64,000 nucleotides of DNA from Hominimerdicola alba 8 (GCF_000178155.2 NZ_ADKM02000130.1:124001-188000), one strand, 5' to 3'. Positions 27,185 to 36,356 are shown, counted from the stretch's first letter. A program made the numbers and translations. The notes: a model not told the origin generated them from the sequence alone.

Positions 27185-29810
27185 TTTCGTCTGCCACCTC
27201 AAAATCTTCGTAGCCGTCTATCTCGCCGTTTTCGTAGAGCCACGTAATTATCTCATTATATATCTCACGCTTATATCCGAGTTCTTCCCTGCCGAAGTAT
27301 TCGTCCGCCGCGCGGGACTTTTCTTCTGACTGATGAACGCCGTCTTTAAGATAACTGCACAGCAGGTCTGCCAGCTTGTCTGCATTTTCTGCCCGCTCAC
27401 CGAAGTCATATCCGCCCTCACCGCCGAAATATATCAGCGGTTTTCGCATAACGCCTGCGGCTGTTTCTTCGCCGTTGTCGGTGACTATGAGTGCGGCGCG
27501 GCTTTTAAGTTCGTCCTCGTCAGGATCATCTGTCAGCACTGTTATCCTGTCATGCTTCGGCAGAATGTCCGCATCGTTATCGTTAACGCCGCGCAATGCT
27601 ATGGTGAGGGTGTATCCGCTGTCTGTCAGTGCATCGGTGAAACGCTTGTTTTCGAGCAGTGTTCTGATATTTCGGAAAATTTCGGTATCTATGAAGTCTG
27701 CATTATCCTCAGCCTTATGGTGTGCAAACATAAGCAGAAGTTTGTTTTCGCCCGAAATATCCTTTATCCTGTCATAGCAGGTAAGACCTGTAAGCCGCAT
27801 GACATCGGTGTTATCGTAGCCGTATTCGGGCTTCTTAAGCTCGTCCAGATATTTTTTCGTGCCGCAGAAGTACAGCCGCACGTTGTCGCAGATGCGTTTG
27901 TTTTCGCTGACGTTCGGCATATCTTCGGGGGAGTTTTGTAGCATTATCACATTTTTTCTGATGTGTCTGCCCAGCGTGCTTTGTGCTTCGGTCATTCCGC
28001 AGAAGTTTATCCTGTCGGCGCGGGGCTTTGTGGTGATGTATGCCTGCGCATTCAGATATATCATCTTGTGCAGGAAACTGCCTGCGTACAGCGGTCTGTA
28101 GCCGTCAGCCACAAGGCGTTCTGCGGCGGGACTGCCTTTTTCGGTCAGGTAATAGCAGTAGACTTCATCGTGACGGGTCATGGCATAGCGGAACATGTCC
28201 TCTGCCGCGCCGCCGCCGAGTTCGGGGTCATCGGCAAACAGCCAGATGCTTTTGCCCCTTGCCCATCTTTCCGACCATTTGCATGCGGTGCGCAGGCTGA
28301 ACGATACGCCGTCCCTTGCTGACAGGCTGACCGCCTTGCTGAAGCGTCTGCGCTGTTCGCTTAAGGGCATGGGCTGAGTTACCAGTCTGCCGCCCTCACA
28401 GGTGATGCAGATGTCATTTGTCAGCCTTAAGAAGCTGTCATATCTGTCATCAAGCAGTTTTGCCGACCACTGACCCGAACAGCGCTGTTTTATCTCATAG
28501 CGGCATCCCTTGAACAGCAGGAAAAATCTCAGTTCAGCGCGGGTGCCTGTCAGCGGGAATGTCAGGTGGAAACTCTTTTCCTCGCTTATCTCCTTGCCGA
28601 AAAAGAAGTGCTTTGCTGATTTGCTGTCGTAGGTCATCGTGTATTCTTTGCCCGCATATTCAGCGATCAGTTTGGTGCGGCGCTGATTGAACATGTCATC
28701 GAATCTGCCGTCTATCTCCAGCATGTCTTTTCGGTGGTTTATCAGGTCTATCCGAATGTTCAGCGCAGTGCTGTCGGCTAACACGATATCTTTCTGCACC
28801 GCGAACAGCTTTTCGCGGGAGTAGCCAAGGTCGGTGTAATAGTCCTCGCGTCCGTGTTTCAGCCCTAAAATAATGCGTTTATCGCTGACTGTACAGTGTG
28901 GCAGGTCATCGGCATAGACACCGCACAGCACCTTGTCCTCAACGGGGGCGAGGGCTTTTGTCAGGGTCTTTATGACAGTTTCACGCTCTTTTTCGGGAAA
29001 GTTTGTCAGCAGTCTGCCATAGTCGATGCGGCGCAGGACTTCTGTGGCGGCGTAGTGCTGTAAAAACAGCGGCAGTCTGCCGTCCTTGCCCTTGCAGTTT
29101 TCTTCTATGGGAAGAATGCAGTTCTCAAATATCTCGGTATGCCATTTTGCGGTCATGGCATCGGGCGGGAAAGACTCTGCATCTTCATAATTTTTAGTGC
29201 AGTCGGCTTGCAGGACATTCAGCGTGCTGTCATACCATATCCTGCGGCAGTCGTTCAGCATAGCGAGCATATTTTTCTGCTCTGCGAAAGTGCCTGCTTC
29301 TGTTTCAAAGGGGTGTTCTGCCAGATAGGAAGTCCTTGCGCAAACGCCCTCCAGACTGTCAGGAAAAGCGCAGAATACCTTATCGAGTTCAAGTATGCCT
29401 TTTGGCAGTGTGAGTTCGCGTTCCAGCTGTTCTTTATTGGCGGCTAAACGTCTGCCGCAGGCGAAGTTAAGTTCTTTGTCCTCGTCCAGTGCCGCAGTCA
29501 GGCGCGGGAAGTATGACGGGTCAGCCTTAGCGCCTGCCCGCATGACAGTGCAGTATTCGGCGTTTGCGAACCTGACGAAAGTGTTCAGCAGTTCGGCTTC
29601 GCTTTTTTCGCCTACATTTATGAAAGCGGTCATACCGTAGGCGGCAGACCTTTCAAGGTAGAGTTTTTTTCTGTCATCTTCGGTGAAGTCGCCCGCGATT
29701 ATCAGGAATATATCTTTGGTCAGTCCGCCCGACTGCGATGCGATGTTCTCTACCGTTTCCAGTGCCACGCGGTCTGAACTGCCCGTTATCAGAAGTACCG
29801 AGAACTTCAT
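27168..29810 (-). CDS. Large glycosyltransferase-like / glycerophosphotransferase-like protein
   Basis: 880 residues. The first ~200 look like a degenerate GT-A domain (MKFSVLLITGSSDRVALE, then VMRAGAKADPSYFPRL), with no clear DxD. The last ~380 (WLFADDPELGGGAAEDMFRY, CYYLTEKGSP, NAQAYITTKPRADRINFCG) resemble the CDP-glycerol glycerophosphotransferase (TagF/TagB) fold, but the DxSS and HP motifs are altered. It may polymerise or modify a teichoic-acid-like polymer with the TagB-like gene upstream, whose stop it nearly touches. GGAGCGC precedes the ATG. The functional call is tentative. Confidence 0.6.
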   Translation of the reverse strand: MKFSVLLITGSSDRVALETVENIASQSGGLTKDIFLIIAGDFTEDDRKKLYLERSAAYGMTAFINVGEKSEAELLNTFVRFANAEYCTVMRAGAKADPSYFPRLTAALDEDKELNFACGRRLAANKEQLERELTLPKGILELDKVFCAFPDSLEGVCARTSYLAEHPFETEAGTFAEQKNMLAMLNDCRRIWYDSTLNVLQADCTKNYEDAESFPPDAMTAKWHTEIFENCILPIEENCKGKDGRLPLFLQHYAATEVLRRIDYGRLLTNFPEKERETVIKTLTKALAPVEDKVLCGVYADDLPHCTVSDKRIILGLKHGREDYYTDLGYSREKLFAVQKDIVLADSTALNIRIDLINHRKDMLEIDGRFDDMFNQRRTKLIAEYAGKEYTMTYDSKSAKHFFFGKEISEEKSFHLTFPLTGTRAELRFFLLFKGCRYEIKQRCSGQWSAKLLDDRYDSFLRLTNDICITCEGGRLVTQPMPLSEQRRRFSKAVSLSARDGVSFSLRTACKWSERWARGKSIWLFADDPELGGGAAEDMFRYAMTRHDEVYCYYLTEKGSPAAERLVADGYRPLYAGSFLHKMIYLNAQAYITTKPRADRINFCGMTEAQSTLGRHIRKNVIMLQNSPEDMPNVSENKRICDNVRLYFCGTKKYLDELKKPEYGYDNTDVMRLTGLTCYDRIKDISGENKLLLMFAHHKAEDNADFIDTEIFRNIRTLLENKRFTDALTDSGYTLTIALRGVNDNDADILPKHDRITVLTDDPDEDELKSRAALIVTDNGEETAAGVMRKPLIYFGGEGGYDFGERAENADKLADLLCSYLKDGVHQSEEKSRAADEYFGREELGYKREIYNEIITWLYENGEIDGYEDFEVADENEYEN

Positions 29811-29811
29811 A

Positions 29812-30918
29812 TCAGCGCTCCTTTCTGCCGAATATCTCGTTTATTATCCTGTCGGTGGCGTGACCGTCACAGGCTGACATATGGTATTCAGCGCAGGCTT
29901 CAAGGTCAGCTGTACTGCGGCAGAGGAGTTCCTGTTCGACTGCTTCTGCAAGTTCATCAGCGGTCTGTGCAACGGTGGTGGGGAAGCTGAAATAGTCCAC
30001 ATAGAAGCCGCGCTGTGTATCGAACTCGCGCAGGTCGGGTGCGAAGAACACGAAAGGCTTTTTGTAGAGAAGCCAGTCGAAGACCACGCTGGAATAGTCT
30101 GTCACGAGTATATCAGCAGCGGCGAAAAGCCTTTCGGTGGGGAAGCCGTCATCGGACTGCATATGGGGGTGCAGTTTTTTTATCAGGTACCAGCCGCGCG
30201 CTTTGCAAACCTGTTCGATGATATCCTCACCGACCACGAAAGGTTCTGCGGCGTTGCCGCGAAAAGTGGGTGCCCACAGCACGATAGTCCTGCCTGCCGC
30301 ATCGGGGTGTGCTTTGAAGAATTTTTCGCGGCAGAGGTCGTTATACTTTTTGCTGTAGTAGATATCTGTTCGGCTGACACCCAGCGCTTTTACGTTTTCA
30401 CTTTTCTGGTGCATCGACTCAGCCATGATGGGTGCAACGCATTCAGCGCTGACAGTCCAGAGGTCGTAGCCGCCGAAGACTTCGCCCTTGTAGAAAGAAG
30501 GCACACAGTCTTTTGAATCATAGCCTGCCTTTTTCAGCAGACCGCAGGAGTGCCACAGCTGAGTGACGAAAGTTTCCCTGCGTTTTTTACAGCTTGACAC
30601 AGGCAGGAAAGTATCGCAGATGAAGACATATTCCGCCCTGCCGAAAGCAGTCATAAAGTCGAGTATGAACCGCGCCATTTGCAGTTTGCCGCATTTTGAG
30701 AAGTCGAGGTAGAATTCCTTGATGTGCATGTCGCCCATTTGCGCGACTTTTTTGCGCATCACCCGCATGCTGAAAGGGCAGTCATTATGGTGTGCATCTG
30801 CGAACAGCACCAGTCCTTTTTCTATCTTTCCCCGTGAATTCAAGAAGTATATGAACGGCAGCAGGCAATTTTGCAGCAGCATTTTCGCCAGCTGTCTGAT
30901 CTTCAGCTTTATGCTCAT
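29812..30918 (-). CDS. CDP-glycerol glycerophosphotransferase family protein (TagB/TagF-like)
   Basis: 368 residues. Conserved family motifs are present: TQLWHSCGLLKKAG, VLWAPTFRGN, LIKKLHPHM and DILVTDYSSVVFDWLLYKKP. The enzyme transfers glycerol-phosphate from CDP-glycerol to a lipid-linked or sugar acceptor on the cytoplasmic side of the membrane during teichoic-acid-like polymer synthesis. An N-terminal amphipathic/hydrophobic stretch (LLQNCLLPFIYFL) could mediate membrane association. It is first gene of a three-gene unit with a strong promoter at 30971-31000. Confidence 0.87.
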   Translation of the reverse strand: MSIKLKIRQLAKMLLQNCLLPFIYFLNSRGKIEKGLVLFADAHHNDCPFSMRVMRKKVAQMGDMHIKEFYLDFSKCGKLQMARFILDFMTAFGRAEYVFICDTFLPVSSCKKRRETFVTQLWHSCGLLKKAGYDSKDCVPSFYKGEVFGGYDLWTVSAECVAPIMAESMHQKSENVKALGVSRTDIYYSKKYNDLCREKFFKAHPDAAGRTIVLWAPTFRGNAAEPFVVGEDIIEQVCKARGWYLIKKLHPHMQSDDGFPTERLFAAADILVTDYSSVVFDWLLYKKPFVFFAPDLREFDTQRGFYVDYFSFPTTVAQTADELAEAVEQELLCRSTADLEACAEYHMSACDGHATDRIINEIFGRKER

Positions 30919-30970
30919 TTTCAGACCTCCGTGATCTTACTGTATTTGGATACAGATACCCATTCCATAT

Positions 30971-31000
30971 AGTATAGCACATTTTACGGAGATTTGTCAA
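30971..31000 (-). promoter_or_regulatory. Promoter of the teichoic-type operon
   Basis: Minus strand TTGACA, 18 bp spacer, TATACT. Confidence 0.8.
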
Positions 31001-31029
31001 TCTTTTAACATAAAGCGCAGGGTCAGCCC

Positions 31030-31051
31030 CCACCCTTTCGCGAAAGGGTGG
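31030..31051. other. 22 bp perfect palindrome
   Basis: CCACCCTTTCG and its exact complement, back to back with no loop. It lies between the operon promoter and the tandem repeat block and is probably part of the distal arm of the family C element. Confidence 0.6.
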
Positions 31052-31098
31052 ACGGAAAGCTCAACTCGCACATAGCTTTGTGTTCTATCGCCGCTTTG

Positions 31099-31550
31099 TT
31101 TGGCGGCGTAGTTAGCACTTTTCCGCTGAAACGGCTTGCTATCGTCCATGCCAATAATTATGAATTATGAATTTGGCGGCGTAGTCAGCACTTTTTTCGC
31201 TGAAACAGCTCGCTATCGTCCATGCCAATAATTATGAATTTGGCGGCTTAGTCAGCACTTTTTTCGCTGAAACGGCTTGCTATCGTCCATGCCAATAATT
31301 ATGAATTATGAATTTGGCGGCGTAGTTAGCACTTTTTCCGCTGAAACGGCTCGTTATCGTCCATGCCAATAATTATGAATTATGAATTTGGCGGCGTAGT
31401 CAGCACTTTTTCCGCTGAAACGGCTCGCTATCGTCCATGCCAATAATTATGAATTATGAATTTGGCGGCTTAGTCAGCACTTTTTCCGCTGAAACGGCTC
31501 GCTATTGTTCATGCCAATAATTATGAATTATGAATTATGAATTATGAATT
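31099..31550 (-). repeat. Six tandem 67-74 bp units of the family C element
   Basis: Unit starts are at about 31099, 31172, 31239, 31313, 31387 and 31461. Each unit carries the conserved block around GCACTTTTTCCGCTGAAACG plus AATAATTATGAATTATGAA (plus strand). The last unit has extra heptamers and enters the 3' end of the amidase gene. The repeated DNA is the 3' portion of one family C element, multiplied. No gene is seen from 30919 to 31527. Confidence 0.9.
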
Positions 31551-32256
31551 CCAAAACCCCCGTCATGATGGTGAAGGATACTTCGCGGCGGTATTCTTCG
31601 GTTTCCAGCTTTGCCGCTTCTTCGGGATTTGAAAGGAAACCGCATTCTATCATGACAGCAGGTGTGTCGGTTTTGTCAAGTAGATACAGTTCGTCATCAA
31701 CAGGCTTCGTTTCACGCTCGTTATCTGGCTGTAAAAGCGAAACGAACTGTTTCTGCATAGCACCCGCAAGCCTTTCACCCTCGCCGTTGCGCCGCGAATA
31801 GAACATCTGCGCACCGCTGAACCGACTGTCGGTGAACTGGTTCTGGTGTATCGAAATGGCGATGTTTTTGGAACTGTCAAACATTGCAAGGCGGTTTTTC
31901 ATATCCGACTGCTTCTGCTTTGAAAGCCCCTCTATGCCTTCATCGTATATTGAACGGTCGTCCTCGCGGGTCATTTTCACATCGAAGCCCATTATATTCA
32001 GCAGTTCACGTTCGGTAAGTGCTATGTCGAGGTTTATGCCCTTTTCGGCAGTGCCGTCAACGGATATGCACCCGCCGTCCATTCCGCCGTGACCCGCATC
32101 TAGCACCACCTGCGGGTGTTCTTTTACGGGGGCTGAAACTGCGGCGGCGATGTGTTCCTGCGCTTTTTTGCCCGCAATGTCCCCCGCCCATACAAAGCCT
32201 GTCAGCAGTGCGAAAACCCCACAGCAGGTTAGTATCTTCTTAGCTTTAGTGTTCAT
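31528..32256 (-). CDS. cwlD: N-acetylmuramoyl-L-alanine amidase (Amidase_3, CwlD-like)
   Basis: 242 residues. One N-terminal membrane segment or uncleaved signal (about 8-25) is followed by a zinc amidase domain: VLDAGHGGMDGG (first His ligand), the Glu in AEKGINLDIA, SIHQNQF (His) and the catalytic Glu in AVMIECGFLSN. It cuts the amide between muramic acid and the peptide; CwlD homologues make muramic-delta-lactam in spore cortex. The final residues IIHNS and the stop are encoded by family C heptamers, so the original C-terminus has been replaced or extended. Confidence 0.88.
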   Translation of the reverse strand: MNTKAKKILTCCGVFALLTGFVWAGDIAGKKAQEHIAAAVSAPVKEHPQVVLDAGHGGMDGGCISVDGTAEKGINLDIALTERELLNIMGFDVKMTREDDRSIYDEGIEGLSKQKQSDMKNRLAMFDSSKNIAISIHQNQFTDSRFSGAQMFYSRRNGEGERLAGAMQKQFVSLLQPDNERETKPVDDELYLLDKTDTPAVMIECGFLSNPEEAAKLETEEYRREVSFTIMTGVLEFIIHNS

Positions 32257-32316
32257 ATCAGGTACCTCCGAGATAATTTGTCTGGTAAATGATATGCGCT
32301 TGTCCTGTCATGTATG

Positions 32317-32352
32317 CAAAAAAGCAGAGCTGTCAGCTGACAGCCCTGCTTT
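32317..32352 (-). terminator. Terminator after the DUF212 gene
   Basis: A long stem, AAGCAGAGCTGTCAG with CTGACAGCCCTGCTT, followed by TTTTTT on the minus strand. Confidence 0.85.
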
Positions 32353-32355
32353 GGT

Positions 32356-32817
32356 TCATATAAAGAAGTTGTATGCGATTATCGCGTTGATAATGCCCAG
32401 CATCACGCCCGCAAATACCTGCGCGGGGGTGTGACCCACAAACTCTTTCAGTTTGACTTCGGGCAGCTTCTTTGAAGTGAAAAGTTCCATAGTTTTGACT
32501 ATTTCGTTGAGTACAGTTGACTGCTTGCCTGTTTCAAGCCTTACGCCCTTAGCATCGTGGCAGACGACCACTGCCATTATGCCCGCGATGGCAAATTCGA
32601 CCGAATCAAAACCTTTGACCAGACCTATACAAGTCGCCAGTGATGTCACCGTAGCCGAATGACCGCTGGGCATTCCGCCGTCACCGCATATTCTGGTGAT
32701 ATCCAGCTTTTTGTTGACGATGGCGTGTATTATCGTTTTTAGTATCTGCGCTTCAGCCCATGATGAAAGTGCGGTCAGCACAAATACATTTGAGAACAGG
32801 TCGGATAGGTATTTCAT
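32356..32817 (-). CDS. DUF212 / divergent PAP2-family membrane protein (YuiD-like)
   Basis: 153 residues with about four membrane helices. GGMPSGHSATVTSLA (the PSGH block of acid phosphatases) and the later GHTPAQVFAGVMLG match the divergent PAP2 group to which B. subtilis YuiD belongs. A lipid phosphatase or phosphotransferase role is likely but unproven. ATG 32817 is preferred, since AAGGA lies 9 bases upstream while the ATG at 32826 touches it. Confidence 0.85.
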   Translation of the reverse strand: MKYLSDLFSNVFVLTALSSWAEAQILKTIIHAIVNKKLDITRICGDGGMPSGHSATVTSLATCIGLVKGFDSVEFAIAGIMAVVVCHDAKGVRLETGKQSTVLNEIVKTMELFTSKKLPEVKLKEFVGHTPAQVFAGVMLGIINAIIAYNFFI

Positions 32818-32921
32818 TTTTATCATTCCTTTTTGTTTTCGCTTTGGGGTAGTTTTTTACAAAGACGGCAAAGATATTGACCATGCCGAATATTTTTTAT
32901 GGTCATTCCTTTAAGACACCA

Positions 32922-33025
32922 CTATAGCAATCCGCCTTAAAATTCAGACAAAATCCGGTCACAAAATCCATAGATCCGAGCTCTTGCGACTGGATTTTGT
33001 GAATTTAAATAGTTGGATTGTTATA
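32922..33025 (+). repeat. Family A hairpin repeat, copy 4
   Basis: A full 104 bp copy with slightly diverged arms (CTCTTGCGACTGG, GGATTGTTATA). A diverged family B end (GGTCATTCCTTTAAGACACC) immediately precedes it. Confidence 0.9.
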
Positions 33026-33139
33026 AGAATAAAGGCATAACAAGGAACAGTTATTGAGATGTATTCTTTCCCCCGTCTGCGGCGGTGGAAGGATAGCATC
33101 AGCACGATGTTTCCTTGTTATAAAGCATTTTGCGGTGTG
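33026..33139. repeat. Inverted-repeat segment between two family A copies
   Basis: ATAACAAGGAA (33037-33047) and TTCCTTGTTAT (33111-33121) are perfect complements. They enclose a CCCCCGTCTGCGGCGG hairpin similar to the family D core. It appears to be another small mobile or dispersed element. Confidence 0.65.
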
Positions 33140-33243
33140 CTATAGCAATCCGCCTTAAAATTCAGACAAAATCCAGTCACAAAACCCATAAATCCCAGCT
33201 TTTGCGACTGGATTTTGTGAATTTAAAAAGTTGGATTGCTATA
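33140..33243 (+). repeat. Family A hairpin repeat, copy 5
   Basis: A full 104 bp copy in direct orientation relative to copy 4, starting 218 bases downstream of the start of copy 4. The rest of 33244-33357 has no gene. Confidence 0.93.
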
Positions 33244-33357
33244 AATGGATAACCACGTATTATTATGCTCCACAACTCTTTTGATATAGGCATTTTCTAC
33301 AAGTCAAGGTTAATGCCATCTGATGCGAATTGTGAATTAAAAAAAGCTAATTAAACT

Positions 33358-33385
33358 GCCCTTTCCCGCGTCGTCGGGAAAGGGC
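33358..33385 (-). terminator. Terminator after the GH26-like gene
   Basis: A perfect 11 bp stem (GCCCTTTCCCG/CGGGAAAGGGC). The minus strand continues AGTTTAATTAGCTTTTTTTAA. Confidence 0.8.
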
Positions 33386-33396
33386 GAGCTTATCAG

Positions 33397-34839
33397 TTAT
33401 GCCTCTACAGGCTCAAATTCAATTCTTATCTTGGGGAGTTTTTCGATGGTCTGGTAGCTGTTGAACATACCGTCCTCGATAGAAAGGTCGTTCTCACCGC
33501 TAGCAGGAGGTGCGAAAATGCGCAGTGTCAGGTCTGCCGCGCCGTTAAGCGGCTTCTCATAGAAAGCACTCATCAGGTCGATGACCTTTGCTTTGGGCGA
33601 CTTGTAGAACCACTTGCCGTTTATCTCCATCATCAGGTTGCTCTCGTCATCGAAAGTGACTTCGCAGAAGTGCGGGTCACTGTCAAAGTGCAGTGGTATC
33701 TCCAGACCCTCAGCGTCTTCCGAACTGCCCCAGCGCAGTTTTGCGGGGAAAGACACTTCACCGCCCTTAGTCATTTCGGGCTTGAAGAAGTCATCATGGA
33801 GTATCTCTTTATAGGTCTGCAAAACAGGCTGTTCGATGCCCACATTCTGATTGTTGGGGTCTTCTATCTCAAGACCGAGTCTGCCTCTGTCGCGGAACTG
33901 GTAGAAAGTGAAGCCGCTGAACCATTCTTCGGGGTCTGCTTTGAGCATATCGCAGAAGCCCTTGACCATAACAGCCTGGTCGTAAGCGCCTGTAACGTCG
34001 CCGTCAGCATTGAACTCACTCATGACCATAGGTTTGCTTTCGCCGCCGTTTATGACCTTGAAGCGGTCATAGCTCATTTTAGTGAGCTTGTAGGTATTCT
34101 CAACGGTATCGCGCTTGAAAGTTCTGTTCTCAGAGGTTTTCAGTGCCACATCAAAAGGCCAGCCCCAGTGGAGTGCCATATACTTGTCCACAGACCAGAT
34201 ATCTGTTTCCCTGACAGCCTGCGAAAATTCCTTTTCCATGATTATCTCGGTGGCGTTTGGGTCTTCTATGCCGCCGATGCAGAGGACTGTCTGCACATTC
34301 GGGGCTTTCTCATGGAGTATCTTATTGAAGCGGCAGTAGAAATCTGCTACGCCCTGATATGTAGTCCTTTTGGTAAAGCTGAACCAGTTGCCTGTAGCTT
34401 CGTGGTTGACGCGCAGGAAGACTCTGCCGAAAGTGCGCAGGTCTTCGGCAATGGCGATAAGCTGTTCATCGGAAACGTTCGGGTCGATGGTGAGAGTCAG
34501 TGTAACATCCTGACCGTGTCTTCTGACATCTCTCATACATGTGAACGGTTCGCCGTTCCTGTCGCCTTCAAGACCGCCCTTGTATGTGAAATAGTCATCG
34601 TAGGGGTAATCCCACTGGAACTTTACATCAGCATCTTTCATGACTTCCGATATCCTGCCCGGAAATTCCTTATCCAGCGGATAGTAGCAGTACATCAGGC
34701 TGATGCTTCTGTGCGGTCTGCCCAGTTTGTGCAGGATATAGTCCTGATCCACATACTCGCCGCGTTCAGAACCGTCGCCCAGATCGAGGGCACACTTTGC
34801 CTTGCCCATGTGTACCGAATAAACCTTGTATTCGCTCAT
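33397..34839 (-). CDS. Cytoplasmic clan-A glycoside hydrolase, GH26-like
   Basis: 480 residues, no signal peptide. The catalytic barrel (about 35-330) has FLRVNHEATGNWFSF with the putative acid/base Glu147, and PMVMSEFN with the putative nucleophile near residue 274. The HExxGxWF pattern is that of GH26 beta-mannanases and lichenases. A C-terminal beta-sandwich (about 365-480) follows. Acting inside the cell, it would cut imported oligosaccharides rather than polymer. GGAGG lies about 7 bases before ATG. It is monocistronic with its own terminator. Confidence 0.72.
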   Translation of the reverse strand: MSEYKVYSVHMGKAKCALDLGDGSERGEYVDQDYILHKLGRPHRSISLMYCYYPLDKEFPGRISEVMKDADVKFQWDYPYDDYFTYKGGLEGDRNGEPFTCMRDVRRHGQDVTLTLTIDPNVSDEQLIAIAEDLRTFGRVFLRVNHEATGNWFSFTKRTTYQGVADFYCRFNKILHEKAPNVQTVLCIGGIEDPNATEIIMEKEFSQAVRETDIWSVDKYMALHWGWPFDVALKTSENRTFKRDTVENTYKLTKMSYDRFKVINGGESKPMVMSEFNADGDVTGAYDQAVMVKGFCDMLKADPEEWFSGFTFYQFRDRGRLGLEIEDPNNQNVGIEQPVLQTYKEILHDDFFKPEMTKGGEVSFPAKLRWGSSEDAEGLEIPLHFDSDPHFCEVTFDDESNLMMEINGKWFYKSPKAKVIDLMSAFYEKPLNGAADLTLRIFAPPASGENDLSIEDGMFNSYQTIEKLPKIRIEFEPVEA

Positions 34840-34888
34840 AAAATACCTCCATATTTACCTTGATATATCCCGATATAAGACAGCCACG

Positions 34889-34910
34889 CCGCACATCGTA
34901 AAATGTGCGG
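34889..34910. other. Short hairpin downstream of the beta-lactamase-fold gene
   Basis: CCGCACAT pairs with ATGTGCGG around 6 bases. No T-run follows on the minus strand, so termination here would be weak. Confidence 0.4.
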
Positions 34911-34935
34911 TGTATGCTTATAAATGTTTCAGACT

Positions 34936-36105
34936 TTATGTGTTATTTTCAGGGTGAGTTTCGTTGTCAGCTTCGTGGTCTGTTTCTTCGGCTGTATCAT
35001 TGACAGCTATCAGCGAATTGATATCATCGCACACCAGCGCGATATCTTTGAAGACCTGACAGCTTTCTTCTGTTTCAGGTGTCTGCTGAGTATATATGCA
35101 CAGCACGAAAGGCGAGTCTGCATAGACTATGGCGCAATCACTGAAAGCACTTTCGAGATAGTCGGTGCCGTACTTCTGTGCAACGGGATATTTTTCGCCC
35201 AGTGCCTTGCCTATCTGGATATTCAGCTTAGCGTTGCACATAAGGTCAGTGAGCCATTTGCCCAGCTTATTTTCCTCAGCGAACTTGTAGATATCCACGT
35301 AGCTTTTTGTCATATCTTCGGGGGTGCAGTAGGTGAATATCCACTCAGCATTATAACCGAGAGTGAAATTTGCGCCTATCTCATACTGATTGCGGTTGAA
35401 CTCATCAGTGCCGAAAGTCTGGCATAGAAGCTGATATGCGGTATTGTCACTTTCCAGTATAGTGTATTCTATCAGTTCTCTGGCGGTGAACTCTTTGCCG
35501 TAATCCTCGCCTGACAGCGTACCGTCATCGCCTGCCCACTTGTTGTTCAGCGGTATCTTGGTATCGAGGTCGATATCCTTTACCAGCAGTGATTTTACGA
35601 ACGGCGCTTTGATAGTCGAACAGGTCATGAACTGTTCATACTGGTGATAGCCTATAGTTGCACCTGTTTCGACATTCTTAAATTCAAAGCCCAGCGGGAA
35701 GTATGAACTGCTGCATATCTCCTGAAGTCTGTCAAAGCAGTTTTGCATTTCTTCATTTGAATATACCATTTCAAAACCGCTGACGGTAAAGCCGTAATTG
35801 CCGCCGACATTGAAATATTCAGAATTTCTTTGTTCGACAGCTTTAGTGACTTCCTTATTTTCGACAACTTCATCAAACACCTGCGAAGACGCATCTTCAA
35901 GCAGCGGCGAAAGAGCCGATGAAGCCTCTTCTGCGGTGCTGTTTTCTTCTGCGGGACTGTTTTTATCAGTCGATAAGGCCTGTGCCGCCGAAGAATCGTT
36001 TTTGCGTTTGATGGAAACCGCCTCTGCCTTGCTGCCGCAGCTGCTGAGAAGGCACGCTGCCGCCAGCAGGAGTGCAGTGACACCTGCGTACATTTTTTTA
36101 CCCAT
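34936..36105 (-). CDS. Lipoprotein with class A beta-lactamase-like serine hydrolase fold
   Basis: 389 residues. The lipobox is LLSSC. A low-complexity Ser/Ala/Glu linker runs to about residue 90, and the catalytic domain follows. The nucleophile motif is STIK (Ser163, Lys166) and the second motif SDN is in ESDNTAY. The third motif is KYGT where KTG is usual. It ends in an acidic tail. Such proteins are PBP-like carboxypeptidases or divergent beta-lactamases acting outside the membrane. The altered third motif and the lack of other resistance genes argue against a dedicated antibiotic lactamase. A promoter at 36296-36324 gives a ~185-base leader. Confidence 0.8.
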   Translation of the reverse strand: MGKKMYAGVTALLLAAACLLSSCGSKAEAVSIKRKNDSSAAQALSTDKNSPAEENSTAEEASSALSPLLEDASSQVFDEVVENKEVTKAVEQRNSEYFNVGGNYGFTVSGFEMVYSNEEMQNCFDRLQEICSSSYFPLGFEFKNVETGATIGYHQYEQFMTCSTIKAPFVKSLLVKDIDLDTKIPLNNKWAGDDGTLSGEDYGKEFTARELIEYTILESDNTAYQLLCQTFGTDEFNRNQYEIGANFTLGYNAEWIFTYCTPEDMTKSYVDIYKFAEENKLGKWLTDLMCNAKLNIQIGKALGEKYPVAQKYGTDYLESAFSDCAIVYADSPFVLCIYTQQTPETEESCQVFKDIALVCDDINSLIAVNDTAEETDHEADNETHPENNT

Positions 36106-36295
36106 ATTTATCTGACCTCACTGTGATCTTATATGAAAGATCTGTCTTTCATGTGGATCACCCTCACCGTGACCCTGTGCTGACCACCACGAAAGTACAG
36201 GGCAGATATACCGTACTATGTTTGAAGATATCGTTCAAAAGTCAGTTTATGCTTACTTTTGATGATGTTTCTCCGATAGTTCAGTATACCATTGT
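36106..36295 (-). promoter_or_regulatory. Long structured 5' leader of the beta-lactamase-fold gene
   Basis: The leader contains the hairpin ATGAAAGA/TCTTTCAT (36133-36152) and CCCTGT/ACAGGG pairing around a GTGGTGGTCAGC loop. It could be a regulated leader; no known riboswitch consensus was recognised. Confidence 0.4.
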
Positions 36296-36324
36296 ATTCT
36301 AACATATTTCCCCCGAAAAGTCAA
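36296..36324 (-). promoter_or_regulatory. Promoter of the beta-lactamase-fold gene
   Basis: Minus strand TTGACT, 17 bp spacer, TAGAAT. It is divergent from the metal-chaperone promoter only about 33 bases away, so a shared regulator is possible. Confidence 0.7.
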
Positions 36325-36356
36325 CATTATTCCAAGATTTTCCGCAAAATATCCAC

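Noticed and set aside
31099-31550. CRISPR-like array
   Set aside because: Units are contiguous with no unique spacers, the repeats are too long (67-74 bp) and no cas gene is near. It is a tandem duplication of a dispersed repeat.
34936-36105. Acquired antibiotic-resistance beta-lactamase
   Set aside because: KTG is altered, there is a lipoprotein tether and an acidic tail, and no mobile resistance context. A housekeeping PBP-like hydrolase is more likely.
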